This document shows positions 40,428 to 51,628 of a DNA stretch of 64,000 nt, in pieces. A program made the translations under genes and the position numbers. The notes beneath the pieces were generated by a model. The model searched no databases and was not told the origin of the DNA. It was given only the letters and a program-made list of their open reading frames with translations. Each line of letters begins with the position of its first letter. Within the stretch, counting starts at the first letter, position 1. Origin of the DNA: Microbulbifer agarilyticus S89 (lineage in GTDB: Bacteria; Pseudomonadota; Gammaproteobacteria; Pseudomonadales; Cellvibrionaceae); the NCBI RefSeq assembly GCF_000220505.1, contig NZ_AFPJ01000012.1, positions 1 to 64,000 on the forward strand. Direction: 5' to 3'.

Positions 40428-41879
40428 TTAGTGGCGCCAGAAAGCCGGTGTGAGCAGCACCAACAATGTGAAGATTTCCAAACGCCCCATCAGCATGGCG
40501 AGGATCAGAAAACACTTGGCCACACCATTGACTTCGCCATAGTGCGAAGCGGCATCGCCCAGTGCTGGGCCAATATTGCTCAGGCAAGATGCCACGGTGG
40601 AAAACGAGGTAACAAAGTTCTCGCCGGTGGCCATTACCACAATCGTAAGAATAAAAAACGACAGGATATAAATCGCAAAAAATCCCCACACGGCGTCGGT
40701 GACGCGCGTCGGTACGATCTTTTTATTCACCTTGATGGGCACGACGGCATTGGGGTGCACCAGGCGACTCAGCTCACGCAGGCCGGATTTCACAATCAGC
40801 ATTACCCGCACCGCCTTGATGCCACCGGACGTGGAGCCGGCACAGGCGCCCATGATCCCCAGCAGCAACAAGATATAGGGCAAAAATGCCGGCCACAGCG
40901 CAAAGCTCTCTGAGGCAAAACCTGCGGTGGTGCCGATGGAAACCACCTGGAAAATACCGTGCAGGAAGCTGTCCTTCATATTGAAGGTGCCCGAGGTGTA
41001 CAGGTAACCGATGATAATAATGCTGGAGAAAAAGGTGACCAGCACGTAGAAGCGAAATTCGGAATCCTTCCAGTAATGTTTTAGCGTGCGGTTACCCAGC
41101 GCGTAAAAATGCAGGCCAAAGTTAATCGCCGCGGTCAGCATAAAAATAATGGCGATCGCCATTATCGCATTGTTGTTGGCATAGAAGCCCATGCTTGCGT
41201 CGTGCGTGGAAAAACCACCGTTCGCCACGGTGGAAAATGCGTGCCCCACCGCATCGAACGCGGTCATCCCCGCCCACCAGTAGCCAATGCCGCACAGTAC
41301 GGTGAGCGCGATGTAGATAACGATCAACGCACGCGCGGTTTCTGCGATGCGCGGGGTCAGCTTGGTATCTTTCACCGGGCCGGGCATTTCTGCCTTGTAC
41401 AGCTGCATACCACCGATACCGAGCATCGGCAAAATAGCCAGCGCGATCACAATTACCCCGATACCACCAAACCACTGCAGTTGCTGGCGGTAATACAAAA
41501 TCGCTGGCGGCAGGGTGTCGAGGCCAACAATGGTGGTGGCGCCGGTTGTGGTCAGCCCGGAAATCGATTCAAAAATGGAGTCCACCACATTGAGATCGGG
41601 TGCAGGGCTGATAATTAGCGGCAGGGCACCGAAGCTACCCAGAATCAGCCAGAACAGCGAGGTGACGACGAAGCCGTCGCGGGTGCGCAGGTCTTGTTTT
41701 AAGTCGTGCACCGGCAGCCACATCAGCAAGCCGGTGATCAGGGTGATGCCAAACGCAATGGAGAAGGCGACATGGGTGTCGTCGTCGTACCACAGCGACA
41801 CCCCAATGGGCGGCAGCAGGGTCAGGCTGAACACCGTCAGAAGTATGCCGAAGACTCGCGCTATGACTGCAAAACGCAT
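40428..41879 (-). CDS. trkH: Trk potassium-uptake membrane subunit TrkH
   Basis: 483 aa with multiple membrane helices in four M-P-M units. The selectivity-filter pore loops show as GLTTTGATTIVGL (first P loop), ANGGFSTHDASMG (second), IGTTAGFASESFALW (third), and SCLSNIGPALGD (fourth). Low-affinity potassium uptake is driven by the proton/sodium gradient and gated by TrkA. The gene lies 17 bases after trkA in one operon. Opposite-strand open frames are shadows. Confidence 0.96.
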   Translation of the reverse strand: MRFAVIARVFGILLTVFSLTLLPPIGVSLWYDDDTHVAFSIAFGITLITGLLMWLPVHDLKQDLRTRDGFVVTSLFWLILGSFGALPLIISPAPDLNVVDSIFESISGLTTTGATTIVGLDTLPPAILYYRQQLQWFGGIGVIVIALAILPMLGIGGMQLYKAEMPGPVKDTKLTPRIAETARALIVIYIALTVLCGIGYWWAGMTAFDAVGHAFSTVANGGFSTHDASMGFYANNNAIMAIAIIFMLTAAINFGLHFYALGNRTLKHYWKDSEFRFYVLVTFFSSIIIIGYLYTSGTFNMKDSFLHGIFQVVSIGTTAGFASESFALWPAFLPYILLLLGIMGACAGSTSGGIKAVRVMLIVKSGLRELSRLVHPNAVVPIKVNKKIVPTRVTDAVWGFFAIYILSFFILTIVVMATGENFVTSFSTVASCLSNIGPALGDAASHYGEVNGVAKCFLILAMLMGRLEIFTLLVLLTPAFWRH

Positions 41880-41896
41880 CTAATCGTGTCCCGACA

Positions 41897-43282
41897 TCAG
41901 AAGAAGCTAAAGCCGACCTGGAACAACTGTTCCACGTGGCGGGTGTGGCGGCGGTCGACCAGGAACACGATGACGTGGTCGTCGGTTTCCACCACGATGT
42001 TGTCGTGGGCAATCAGCACCTGACTTTCGCCGTCGCGCTCGCGCACGATGGCGCCGATACTGGCGCCCTCGGGCAGGTCGATGTCCTCAATTTTCCTGCC
42101 CACAACTTTCGAGGTGCGGTTGTCGCCGTGGGCAATCACTTCGATCGCCTCTGCGGCACCACGGCGCAGGGAGTGCACGTTCACCATGTCACCGCGACGC
42201 ACATGGGTAAGCAGGCTGCCGATGGTGTTTTGCTGGGGGGAGATGGCAATATCGATTTCGCCGCCCTGTACCAGGTCCACATAGGCGCGGTTGTTGATCA
42301 GTGCCATGACCTTGCGCGCGCCCAGTCGCTTCGCCAGCAGTGACGACATGATGTTGGCTTCATCGTCGTTGGTCAGCGCCAGGAATACATCGGTGTCTTC
42401 GATGTTCTCTTCCAGCAGCAGGTCCTGGTCCGAGGCACTGCCGTGCAGCACGATGCTGTTGCTCAACTCTTCCGAGAGGAAGATACAGCGCTCGTGGCTC
42501 TGCTCGATGATTTTGACCGAGTAGCGGTTTTCCAGCTTGGTGGCCAGGCGCAGCCCGATATTGCCGCCGCCGGCGATGGTGATGCGCTTATAGCCCTGCT
42601 CGAGGCGCCGCAGTTCACTCATGACTGCGCGGATATCCTGCTTCGCAGCGATAAAGAAGACTTCGTCGCCGGCTTCAATCACGGTGGAGCCCTGCGGGAT
42701 GATCGGGCTGTTGCGCCGATAGATGGCGGCAACGCGGGTGTCGACCTTGGGCATATGTTCGCGCAGGTAACGCAGCTGGTGCCCGACCAGCGGCCCGCCC
42801 TGTACGGCGCGCACGGCAACCAGCTGCACACGGCCATCGGCAAAATCGAGTACCTGCAGTGCGCCGGGATGCGCGATCAGCCGTGCGATGTATTCGGAGA
42901 CGATCTGCTCGGGGCTGATAAGTACGTCGATGGGAATCGACTCGGTGGAAAACAGTTCGGGATATTGCAGATAGGCGGATGCGCGCACGCGGGCGATTTT
43001 GGTGGGTACGCGGAACAACGAGTGGGCAATCTGGCACGCGGCCATATTGGTTTCGTCGTTGTTGGTGACGGCGACGAGGATGTCGGCGTCTTCGATGCCG
43101 GCTTCCTGCAGGATATCCGGGTGCGAGGCATGGCCTTCGACGACGCCGATATCGATCTTGTCGCGGAGCTCGCGCAGGGTTTTCTCGTTGCTGTCCACCA
43201 GAACAATGTCGTTGCGTTCCGAGGCGAGACTTTCCGCCAGTGACCCACCGACCTGGCCGGCGCCGAGAATAATGATTTTCAT
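41897..43282 (-). CDS. trkA: Trk potassium-uptake regulatory subunit TrkA
   Basis: 461 aa, double-RCK form. Two Rossmann units ([20 protein letters not shown] near 7 and [20 protein letters not shown] near 238) bind NAD(H)/ATP, each followed by an RCK-C domain ([39 protein letters not shown]). It forms the cytosolic gating ring of TrkH. The gene ends in a near-parS sequence (41928-41943) that I do not count as a site. Confidence 0.97.
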   Translation of the reverse strand: MKIIILGAGQVGGSLAESLASERNDIVLVDSNEKTLRELRDKIDIGVVEGHASHPDILQEAGIEDADILVAVTNNDETNMAACQIAHSLFRVPTKIARVRASAYLQYPELFSTESIPIDVLISPEQIVSEYIARLIAHPGALQVLDFADGRVQLVAVRAVQGGPLVGHQLRYLREHMPKVDTRVAAIYRRNSPIIPQGSTVIEAGDEVFFIAAKQDIRAVMSELRRLEQGYKRITIAGGGNIGLRLATKLENRYSVKIIEQSHERCIFLSEELSNSIVLHGSASDQDLLLEENIEDTDVFLALTNDDEANIMSSLLAKRLGARKVMALINNRAYVDLVQGGEIDIAISPQQNTIGSLLTHVRRGDMVNVHSLRRGAAEAIEVIAHGDNRTSKVVGRKIEDIDLPEGASIGAIVRERDGESQVLIAHDNIVVETDDHVIVFLVDRRHTRHVEQLFQVGFSFF

Positions 43283-43352
43283 ATTATGCGATTGGGCCTT
43301 TGGCTTCTGGCCTTAGTGCCACCCGCTTTGTGGATTCTTTTGCGGGCGTGGC

Positions 43353-43463
43353 GGCTGGCCAACCGGTGCAGGATGTCAGGACCGCTGTAAACCCATCCCT
43401 GGGCGCTTCGGCGCAAACATCCTGTTTGCGACGATCCTGACATCCTGCACCGGCTGACCAGCC
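43353..43463 (-). repeat. Nested palindromic element, copy A
   Basis: Outer arms 43353-43381 and 43435-43463 are complementary at 27 of 29 positions. The core has a short hairpin CCCA-TCCC-TGGG (43392-43403) and a longer one CGCAAACA-TCC-TGTTTGCG (43412-43430), extendable by CG pairs to about 12 bp. Length 111 bp. It sits between trkA and the rsmB stop, and no gene is present. Right of it is a T-rich tail with ACTTCGTAAG. Copies B and C share the same core and spacing but have unrelated arms. Confidence 0.85.
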
Positions 43464-43519
43464 TAAATTTTTACTCTTGTACTTCGTAAGCGCACGGAGT
43501 CTGAGCAAACGTGGTTGGC

Positions 43520-44827
43520 TTACTGCGCCTGCTTTTCCAGCTTTGCGTAATAAAACCCATCGCCTGCATGGAGACCTGGCAGCAACTGCATACCGACTTC
43601 CTGCGGCAATCCCCAGGGCTCCCCGTGCAACAACTGCGGCGTATTGTCCCTCGCATCCGGTGTCTCCGCAACGAAGCGTGCCACTTGAGCGCTGTTTTCC
43701 TCCGGCAGTATGGAACATGTGGCGTAAAGGAGTGTGCCGCCAGGTTTCAAAAGGCGCCACATTGCACGCAGGATTTTGCCCTGCAGCGCGGCAAGCTCCT
43801 GAATATCTTCCGGGCGTCGCAGTAGCTTGATGTCCGGGTTGCGCCGGATCACGCCGGTGGCGGAGCAGGGGGCGTCGAGCAGGATTCGGTCGAAGGGTTC
43901 GCCGTCCCACCAGTGCTCGGGTTCGGCGGCGTCGGCGCAGATGATCTGCGCGCCGATGCCGAGGCGCTCGAGGTTTTCGATGACGCGGTCGAGGCGCTCT
44001 TCTTCAATATCCAGGGCGCTGAGGTCGAGGTCTGGCTGCAGCTCCAGCAGGTGGCAGGTTTTGCCACCAGGGGCGGCGCAGGCGTCGAGCACGCGCTCAC
44101 CGGGCTGCGGATCCAGCAACGGCGCGGCGAGTTGTGCGGATTGGTCCTGCACACTGACGAGTCCGTCTTCGAAGCCGGGCAGGCGGCTGACCGCTACCGG
44201 GCTCTCCAGGATCAGGCCCGCTGCGGAGAAGGTGCAGGGCTCGGCATTGATGCCGGTATCTTGCAGTTGTTGCAGATAGTCCGCGCGGCTGATTTGCGAT
44301 CGATTCACCCGCAGGCTCATCGGCGGGTTTTCGTTATTGGCCGTGAAGATGGCGCGCGCTTCAGCGCCCCAGGCGGCTTTCACGGCCTGTTGCAGCCATT
44401 CCGGGTGCGCCGAGCTGAACTGGGGATTGCCGGAGAGTTTGCGAGTGAGTGCTTCCTTATTACGCAGAGCATTGCGCAGCACGCCATTCACCACACCGGT
44501 GGCGTGGCCGAGTTTGATCGCGCGGGCCGCTTCCACGGTCGCGGCAATCGCCGCGTGGTCGGGAATGCGCGTGTATTCCAGCTGGTACAGGCCCACCAGC
44601 ATCAGCGCTTCCAGCTCTTCATCCTTTACCGGCTTGCGCAGCAGTTTGTTGAGCATCAGCTCCAGACGCGGCGCGAAGCGCGCGGTGCCATAACAGAGTT
44701 CGCGCAGCAGCGAACGGTCTTTCTCGTCGACCTGTTTTTCCGCCCACGGCAGCAAGCGCTGCAGGGAGCCGCGGTCCTGGTACAGGCGCGCGATTACACG
44801 CGCCGCCAGAGCTCTTGGATCATTCAT
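43520..44827 (-). CDS. rsmB: 16S rRNA (cytosine967-C5)-methyltransferase RsmB
   Basis: 435 aa. The N-terminal NusB-like RNA-binding domain (residues 1-135) is followed by the RFM methyltransferase with SAM loop [18 protein letters not shown] and the two catalytic cysteines in [10 protein letters not shown] and LYATCSI. It methylates C967 of 16S rRNA. It starts with ATG at 44827, which overlaps the fmt stop codon by eight bases, so the two are coupled. An earlier frame to 44857 is inside fmt and is not used. Confidence 0.95.
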   Translation of the reverse strand: MNDPRALAARVIARLYQDRGSLQRLLPWAEKQVDEKDRSLLRELCYGTARFAPRLELMLNKLLRKPVKDEELEALMLVGLYQLEYTRIPDHAAIAATVEAARAIKLGHATGVVNGVLRNALRNKEALTRKLSGNPQFSSAHPEWLQQAVKAAWGAEARAIFTANNENPPMSLRVNRSQISRADYLQQLQDTGINAEPCTFSAAGLILESPVAVSRLPGFEDGLVSVQDQSAQLAAPLLDPQPGERVLDACAAPGGKTCHLLELQPDLDLSALDIEEERLDRVIENLERLGIGAQIICADAAEPEHWWDGEPFDRILLDAPCSATGVIRRNPDIKLLRRPEDIQELAALQGKILRAMWRLLKPGGTLLYATCSILPEENSAQVARFVAETPDARDNTPQLLHGEPWGLPQEVGMQLLPGLHAGDGFYYAKLEKQAQ

Positions 44828-45788
44828 CGGCTGCTCCCAAGGTGATGCCCGCGGCAAACAGATCGCGGTAACCTTTTAATAGCTCCGCCACCGGCAGTGC
44901 CTTCTTGCCCGGCAATTGTAGTTGCGTCAGGCGCAGCGCCTCGCGGCCACAGGCAACCAGGATGCCCTCATCGTCGGCGCTGAGAATGGTCCCCGGGCTG
45001 TCGTTATGGCAGCCCTGTTCCAGCTTCGCTGCGTAAACCCGCAGTCGCTGTGGCATGCCCTTGTTGTCCCGATACTCGGTCCAGCACACCGGGAACGGAT
45101 TGAATGCCCGCACCAGGCGCTCCAGCTCTGTCGCCGGACGGCTCCAGTCCAGGCGCGCCTCTTCTTTAGTAATCTTGCCCGCGTAATTGGCCAGCGCATC
45201 GTCCTGCACCTGCGGCTTCGCGGTGCCGCTCTCAAGCATGGCCAGCGCTTCCAGTAACGCCGGCCCGCCGAGCCCGGCCAGCTTGTCGTGCAGGCTGCCA
45301 CCGGTCTCGCCCGCGGCAAGCGGCGTGCGCGCCTCCACCAGCACCGGACCGGTATCCAGCCCCGCCTCCATTTGCATAATCGCCACGCCACTCTCCGCAT
45401 CGCCGGCTTCCACCGCCCGCTGAATCGGCGCTGCACCGCGCCAGCGCGGCAACAGGGATGCGTGCACGTTCACACAGCCAAGCCGCGGTGTGTCCAGCAC
45501 CACCTGCGGCAGAATCAAGCCGTACGCCACCACCACCATCAGCTCCGCATTCAGCGCCGCCAGTTCCTGTTGCGCCTGTTCGTCGCGCAACGACAGGGGC
45601 TGATACACCGGGATCTCGTGTTCCAGCGCCAGCTGCTTCACCGGGCTCGCCAACAGCTTCTTGCCACGGCCCGCGGGGCGGTCTGGCTGGCTATACACGG
45701 CGATGACGTTGTGTTCGTTATCGAGCAGGGTTTGCAGGTGGACGGCAGCAAAATCGGGGGTGCCGGCAAAGATGATGTTGAGGCTCAT
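44820..45788 (-). CDS. fmt: Methionyl-tRNA formyltransferase
   Basis: 322 aa, normal length. The N-terminal formyl-transfer domain has [15 protein letters not shown] and the catalytic signature [19 protein letters not shown] (with N-H-D architecture). The C-terminal domain binds initiator tRNA. It formylates Met-tRNA-fMet. In this window it lies between def and rsmB, the usual order, but a palindromic element splits it from def. Confidence 0.97.
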   Translation of the reverse strand: MSLNIIFAGTPDFAAVHLQTLLDNEHNVIAVYSQPDRPAGRGKKLLASPVKQLALEHEIPVYQPLSLRDEQAQQELAALNAELMVVVAYGLILPQVVLDTPRLGCVNVHASLLPRWRGAAPIQRAVEAGDAESGVAIMQMEAGLDTGPVLVEARTPLAAGETGGSLHDKLAGLGGPALLEALAMLESGTAKPQVQDDALANYAGKITKEEARLDWSRPATELERLVRAFNPFPVCWTEYRDNKGMPQRLRVYAAKLEQGCHNDSPGTILSADDEGILVACGREALRLTQLQLPGKKALPVAELLKGYRDLFAAGITLGAADE

Positions 45789-45847
45789 GAATACTCTTTG
45801 GTAATGGGCGAGCGGACGGGTAGCGATGTCCGATAGGCAGAACTGAA

Positions 45848-45959
45848 GGCTAAGTGCTGGGTGCCTGTTTTCAGAAGCGTCGGCAACAGGGATGTTGCCG
45901 ACGCAGCGTACAGGGATGTATCTACAGCGGTTCTGAAAACAGGCACCCGGTGCTTAGCC
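45848..45959 (-). repeat. Nested palindromic element, copy B
   Basis: Outer arms 45848-45876 and 45931-45959 are complementary at 26 of 29 positions. Inner hairpins, read on the minus strand: TACA-TCCC-TGTA (45909-45920) and a perfect 12-bp stem with loop TCCC (45877-45904). Length 112 bp. It lies between fmt and the def stop. Its core is the minus-strand counterpart of copies A and C. Confidence 0.85.
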
Positions 45960-45989
45960 GCCAATGGGCCGGGCAAGAACTGCCTGGGA

Positions 45990-46496
45990 TCAGGCGCGCT
46001 GGCGGTGCGCTTTTTCCAGTTTGGAGCGAATACGATTGCGCTTTAGTGGCGAGATGTAATCTACGAACAGCTTGCCATCGAGGTGGTCGATCTCGTGCTG
46101 GATACAGACCGCCAGCAACCCCTCGGCTTCCAGCGCGTACGTCTCACCGTTGCGATCCAGTGCCTTCAGGCGGATCTTGCGCGGGCGCTCTACCTTCTCA
46201 TAGAAGCCCGGCACCGACAGACAGCCCTCATCGTACTTGTGGATTTCCGGATCCAGCACCTCAACCTCAGGGTTGATCAGCACCAGAGGCTCACTCTGAT
46301 CTTCCGACACATCAATCACCACAATGCGCTCATGGACATTGATCTGCGTCGCCGCCAGGCCAACACCTGGCGCCTCATACATGGTTTCAAACATGGCTTC
46401 GATGAGTGTGCGGTGATCGTCCGTCACCTCTGCAACAGGCTCTGCAACCTTGCGCAAGCGGGGATCGGGGAATTCAAGGATTTCCAGTTTGGCCAT
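45990..46496 (-). CDS. def: Peptide deformylase
   Basis: 168 aa. All three PDF motifs are present: [16 protein letters not shown] (metal-binding cysteine) and QHEIDHLDG (HExxH metal site). It removes the formyl group from nascent proteins, acting with Fmt in the formylation cycle. The start ATG begins [15 protein letters not shown]. It reads towards fmt and is separated from it by copy B of the repeat element. Confidence 0.98.
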   Translation of the reverse strand: MAKLEILEFPDPRLRKVAEPVAEVTDDHRTLIEAMFETMYEAPGVGLAATQINVHERIVVIDVSEDQSEPLVLINPEVEVLDPEIHKYDEGCLSVPGFYEKVERPRKIRLKALDRNGETYALEAEGLLAVCIQHEIDHLDGKLFVDYISPLKRNRIRSKLEKAHRQRA

Positions 46497-46799
46497 AACA
46501 CCTGTGACAAACTTCTAGTCTTAGTGGAACTTGCGCTGATAACATAATGATCGCGCTTGAAATTTGCTGAACTGGGGGAGAGTTTTTGCACCCTGGCGAA
46601 ACCGCCAGCTGGCGTCTTTAGCCCCCACTTTGCCGCGCGTGGTCATTAGCACTAGCAGACCTCTGTCTGGTAGTGCAGCCACCGCCGGGCTCAGCGCTGA
46701 CAGATTATAGCGATATAAAACCTCAGCGATAGCCGTATAAAGAATCAGCAGACTGGATGGCCAATAGCGTTAGCGATAAAAAAGCATAGGAATGCTTCC
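46497..46799. other. Divergent promoter region between def and the LysM gene
   Basis: About 300 bp without an open reading frame of note. It must hold the promoters of both divergent genes. The right part is A+T-richer with TATAAA-like hexamers (for example near 46713 and 46736), but I could not fix a convincing pair. No repeat, tRNA or riboswitch seen. Confidence 0.4.
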
Positions 46800-47867
46800 A
46801 TGAAAAAAATAATACTGGCCGCCGCCGCAACCCTGCTGGCGACCTTTGGCTTGCATGCACAAGATACGCTGCTGAAGCCCGACCATCCGGACACCTATAC
46901 CGTCCAGAAGGGCGACACCCTGTGGGATATCTCCGGGCGCTTCCTGTCCCAACCGTGGTTCTGGCCAGAAATCTGGCAGGTAAACCCGCAGGTTGAGAAC
47001 CCGCACCTGATCTACCCGGGCGACCGCCTCAACCTGGTCTACGTTGACGGCCAGCCGCGGCTCGAGCTCGAGCGCGCGCCTACTGCCTACCGGTTGAGCC
47101 CCGCCAGCAACAACCGCCTTGGCCCCTCCGTGCGCCGCGAACCCATTGATACCGCGATCCCCGCCATTCCGCTGGATGCCATCAATGCCTTTCTGTCGCG
47201 CACCCGTATCGTCGGCCCCAATGCCTTCCGCGGCGTACCCTACGTAATTTCCGGGCAGGACCAGCGCATCCTGATGGGCGCCGGTGAAAAAGTATACGCG
47301 CGCGGCGATTTCCGCGAGCCACTGCCGTCTTACGGTGTGTATCGCCCGGGCCCGGTCTACGCCGACCCATTCACCGGTGAGGAGCTGGGCCAGCAGGCCC
47401 TGGATGTTGCCTCCGTAGACCTGCGCCAGCTGGATGTGGACAACGCCAACAGCGAATTCGCCGTGGCCACCCTGGACGTGACCCGCAGCAGCCGCGATAT
47501 GCGTCTCGAAGACCGCTTGCTGCCGGTAGAAGAACGCGCGATTGCCGCACTGTTCCAGCCAAGTGCACCGCTAGTGCCCGTGGATGGCGTCATTCTCGGT
47601 GTGGAAGAGGGTGTCACCCAGGTTGCCAAATACGACGTGGTTGCCATCAACCGCGGCCTGCGTGAAGGCCTGGAGCCTGGCAACGTGCTGGCGATCTACA
47701 AGCGCGGTGCCACTGTGCGCGACCGTATCGCCCGCCAGAATGTGAAACTGCCGGACGAGCGCGCCGGTGTGCTGATGGTTTTCCGCAGCTTCGAAAAAAT
47801 GAGCCTCGGCCTGGTGCTGGAAGCCGAAAAGCCGCTGGCAGTAATGGATCTGGTGCGCAACCCCTAG
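46800..47867 (+). CDS. LysM-domain exported protein
   Basis: 355 aa. Signal peptide KKIILAAAATLLATFGLHA with cleavage before QD. A LysM domain (residues about 34-82: YTVQKGDTLWDISGRFL to IYPGDRLNLVY) would bind peptidoglycan. The remaining 270 residues are conserved in this chromosomal position in gammaproteobacteria but have no named function. It reads divergently from def and is followed by a long imperfect palindrome and then dprA. Confidence 0.85.
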   Translation: MKKIILAAAATLLATFGLHAQDTLLKPDHPDTYTVQKGDTLWDISGRFLSQPWFWPEIWQVNPQVENPHLIYPGDRLNLVYVDGQPRLELERAPTAYRLSPASNNRLGPSVRREPIDTAIPAIPLDAINAFLSRTRIVGPNAFRGVPYVISGQDQRILMGAGEKVYARGDFREPLPSYGVYRPGPVYADPFTGEELGQQALDVASVDLRQLDVDNANSEFAVATLDVTRSSRDMRLEDRLLPVEERAIAALFQPSAPLVPVDGVILGVEEGVTQVAKYDVVAINRGLREGLEPGNVLAIYKRGATVRDRIARQNVKLPDERAGVLMVFRSFEKMSLGLVLEAEKPLAVMDLVRNP

Positions 47868-47874
47868 GAATCAC

Positions 47875-48005
47875 TGAAAAACTACTGCGCGGTCGCCTGA
47901 CGGCGGCCGGCGGTGCTCACAATCCTCACGTACTTTAAGTACGCTCCGGTTGTTGCGCTCCGGCGGCCACCACCAGCCAACCGCTCGCTACGTTTTTCTG
48001 CGACT
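47875..48005. repeat. Long imperfect palindrome with CGTACTT-T-AAGTACG centre
   Basis: A near-130-bp inverted repeat centred on a perfect CGTACTTTAAGTACG (47929-47943). The left arm includes GAAAAACTACTGCGCGGTCG and the right arm ends with its counterpart CGCTCGCTACGTTTTTC, with several mismatches between. It lies in the 183-bp gap between the LysM gene and dprA. It is different in sequence and plan from elements A-C. It may act as a transcription terminator or a protein-binding site. Confidence 0.6.
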
Positions 48006-48050
48006 CCTTCAATCCCAAAGCTCTACTGAACAACATTTACGGCAAATCGC

Positions 48051-49205
48051 ATGGATGCGTTGACCGCGACTCTCTCTCTGCTGCGGCTGGAGGGCATTGG
48101 CCCCAGTCTGTACTGGCAACTGGTGGAGCAATTTGGCTCCGCCGAAGCCGCTCTCCGGCAGCCTGCCACCCATTTCCCCCGCAAATTACCGGAGCGCGCC
48201 CGCACCCAGCTGGCCGAATACCAGCGTCTGGGCTGCGATAGTGAACTGGCGCAATGGGCACTCGCTGAACGCCAGCGTTGTGTGGAAAACTGCATCTATC
48301 TGCTGCATTGCGATGATGAAAGCTATCCGTCATTGCTGCGCCAAATCGACCGTCCACCCCCCGTTCTGTATATCACCGGAGATCCCCTGGCGCTGTCCCT
48401 GCCGCAGATCGCCGTGGTTGGGGCGCGCCGCGCCAGTCGCGCGGGTCTCGACAATGCCGAGGCTTTTTCTGCAGACCTCGCTGCCGCTGGCTTCGCGATT
48501 ACCTCAGGCCTCGCCCTTGGGGTCGACGCCATGGCACACAAGGGCGCGTTACGTGGCGCCGGCAAAACGATCGCCGTGCTGGGCACTGGTGTGGATCGTA
48601 TTTACCCGCAGCGCAATACGGCTCTGGCGGAACAGATATTGGAGTCGGGTGGCGCGCTGGTAAGTGAAATGCCGTTGGCCAGCGCACCGGAACCAGGCAA
48701 TTTCCCTCGTCGCAACCGGATTATCTCCGGCCTGAGCCTGGGCATCCTGCTGGTGGAGGCTGCGGTGCGTTCCGGCTCGCTGATTACCGCGCGCCTGGCG
48801 CTGGAGCAGAATCGCGAGGTGTTCGCGATCCCCGGTTCTGTGCACAACCCCATGGCGCGCGGTTGTCACCACATGATCAAGCACGGTGCCCACCTGGTGG
48901 AGACAAGTGCGGATATCGTGGCGGAACTTGGTGGATTGTTAGCGGGCATGGCGCAGCAGCCATCCTTGTTTGAACAGACTGCCGTCACCGAAACAAATCT
49001 GCCGCCGGCGCAGCGCAACCTTATTGTCGCCCTCGGTGGTGATCCGCGCAGCATCGAACAGCTGGCCCGCGACACCGGCGGCGACACTGGTGAGCTGATG
49101 GCGAGCCTGTTGCAAATGGAGCTGGAAGGGCTGGTGGAGCAGCTCCCCGGTGGCTACCAGCTAACCGGCAGTGGCGCCAAAGCCCTCGCCGGGCTGGTGG
49201 AGTGA
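48051..49205 (+). CDS. dprA: DNA-processing protein DprA
   Basis: 384 aa. A SAM-like N-terminal domain and the Rossmann core are seen: VVGARRASRAGLDNA, ITSGLALGVDAMAHKGAL, VLGTGVDRIYPQRN, NFPRRNRIISGLS. A winged-helix-like C-terminus (LAGLVE end) follows. DprA protects incoming single-stranded DNA and loads RecA in natural transformation. In the family this position next to the LysM gene is standard and does not by itself prove competence. Confidence 0.95.
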   Translation: MDALTATLSLLRLEGIGPSLYWQLVEQFGSAEAALRQPATHFPRKLPERARTQLAEYQRLGCDSELAQWALAERQRCVENCIYLLHCDDESYPSLLRQIDRPPPVLYITGDPLALSLPQIAVVGARRASRAGLDNAEAFSADLAAAGFAITSGLALGVDAMAHKGALRGAGKTIAVLGTGVDRIYPQRNTALAEQILESGGALVSEMPLASAPEPGNFPRRNRIISGLSLGILLVEAAVRSGSLITARLALEQNREVFAIPGSVHNPMARGCHHMIKHGAHLVETSADIVAELGGLLAGMAQQPSLFEQTAVTETNLPPAQRNLIVALGGDPRSIEQLARDTGGDTGELMASLLQMELEGLVEQLPGGYQLTGSGAKALAGLVE

Positions 49206-49428
49206 GCACTGCTGGTTCGTTAGCCGCGTGGATTTGCTTCCTGTTGGATCCGGGTAGGATACTGCGGCGGCATGAGTGCGCCGCGAAATCCACCCACCTT
49301 GTCTAGGCTGGTAGTATTCGATAAATTGCGGCGCTGCCACCAGGCGACCCTCTGATACTGTTGCCCATTGCGGTGCGTATGGAAAAGTATCGGGGCGTTT
49401 ACCCCGGCGCGCTGGCCGCGTCTTCCGC

Positions 49429-50079
49429 TTGCTGACCCAAAGAGTCCCAGCCTTGTCAGAGAACATCACCTCCGTTACCGCCGTCGACGATACCGCAACG
49501 ACCCATACACCGAATTTGCCTGGCGCCGGCATCAGCTTGGCAAGCGCCGCGCGCATTATTGCCGCCGGCGGCGTGATCGCGCACCCGACCGAGTCCGTTT
49601 GGGGCCTTGCCTGTGATCCCAATAATGCGGACGCGGTGCAGCGCCTGCTGCGCTTGAAAAATCGTCCACTGGAAAAAGGGCTGATACTGGTATCCGGCGA
49701 CGTGAACCACTTCTCCGCCTTGCTTCACAATCTATCCGGTGACCAGCGCGCACGGATCGATGCCACCTGGCCGGGGCCGGTTACCTGGCTGGTACCGCAT
49801 TTTGACCAGATACCGCCGTGGGTCAGCGGTGTGCACCACAGTGTCGCCCTGCGTCATACCAACCACCCGTTCACCGCGGCACTGTCGCGGGCCTTTGGTG
49901 GTCCAATTGTGTCGACCTCCGCCAACCCGGCGGGCTGCCAGCCAGCGCGCCACAAATTCCAGGTGCTGCGTTACTTTGGCGATGCGTTGGATTTTATTGG
50001 CGGCGGCAGTACCGGTGGGCGCGCCTCCCCCAGCGAAATTCGCGACGCTTCCAGTGGTCGCATTGTGCGTGCGGGATAA
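49429..50079 (+). CDS. tsaC: L-threonylcarbamoyladenylate synthase TsaC
   Basis: 216 aa. Core of the SUA5/YciO/YrdC family: ARIIAAGGVIAHPTESVWGLACDP (the threonine/ATP pocket region), LILVSG, WPGPVTWLVP, ALRHTNHPF and the PIVSTSANPAG motif. It makes threonylcarbamoyl-AMP for the t6A37 modification of tRNA. The start is unsettled: TTG at 49429 or TTG at 49453 both lie ahead of an unusual 30-residue T/D-rich lead-in, and an internal start is possible. It reads with dprA and hemF. Confidence 0.88.
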   Translation: MLTQRVPALSENITSVTAVDDTATTHTPNLPGAGISLASAARIIAAGGVIAHPTESVWGLACDPNNADAVQRLLRLKNRPLEKGLILVSGDVNHFSALLHNLSGDQRARIDATWPGPVTWLVPHFDQIPPWVSGVHHSVALRHTNHPFTAALSRAFGGPIVSTSANPAGCQPARHKFQVLRYFGDALDFIGGGSTGGRASPSEIRDASSGRIVRAG

Positions 50080-50123
50080 GCCCGCAACACGTTTGATAGA
50101 AAAACTTATTACTAGCGAAATAA

Positions 50124-51044
<921 letters not shown>

Positions 51045-51097
51045 AACGCTTTGCCGGAGTCATAGGTTGTGGAGCTGCTGTAAAAAGAGGTAACGAA

Positions 51098-51529
51098 ATG
51101 CACAAGGCTCGTCTCGAAGACATCAATAAATTATTTCTCGAATACCGCCGGCTGTTCGAGGCGCGCGACGCCGAGCAGATCGCGGATTTTTACCGGTTCC
51201 CTCTGCACTACCATTTCTCCGATGGCAAAAAATCCCAGTTGGACCGGGACTATTTTATTGATCGGGTGGAGAAACTGTTGAAGCTCTATCAGAAACTGGG
51301 CGTAACCCAGATTGTCGGTGCGGTAACCGATGTGATTGAGTTGAACGAAAACGCGAGCCTCGCCACCCTGAATTGGATATTGCTCGACGCTCGTGGTGAA
51401 AAGCCGAAGCAGGTATATAGTGCCAGCACCCGCTATCTGGTGAGTGAATACCAGGGTGAACTGAAAATCGATAGCCTGATTGGCGTCGACGAAACCGTGC
51501 AGGTGCGCAAGGCACTGCGCGCACTGTAA
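51098..51529 (+). CDS. NTF2-like (SnoaL-type) small protein, function unknown
   Basis: 143 aa. It begins with a helix (KARLEDINKLFLEYRRLFEARD) and continues as an alternating strand pattern (AVTDVIELNENASLATLNWILLDA, YSASTRYLVSEYQGELKIDSLIGV) that fits the cone-shaped NTF2 fold. No catalytic motif is evident. AGAGG lies seven bases before the ATG. It is between hemF and aroE, in the haem/shikimate block. I cannot name a substrate or pathway. Confidence 0.65.
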   Translation: MHKARLEDINKLFLEYRRLFEARDAEQIADFYRFPLHYHFSDGKKSQLDRDYFIDRVEKLLKLYQKLGVTQIVGAVTDVIELNENASLATLNWILLDARGEKPKQVYSASTRYLVSEYQGELKIDSLIGVDETVQVRKALRAL

Positions 51530-51628
51530 TGACATGACTTGTAACGATACACACGGAACGCATAGCAATTAATTGCGCTGTTAACCAGCAGGCGCTGCGC
51601 AACATAACAAATGAGATTCAGGTTACTT

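Noticed and set aside
41928-41943. Possible third parS site in trkA
   Set aside because: Only 12 of 16 bases match, with the right arm lost; two perfect sites in recF are much stronger.
43284-43519. Long minus-strand frame through element A, past rsmB
   Set aside because: It spans the palindromic element and the rsmB gene in another frame; the element itself explains the openness.
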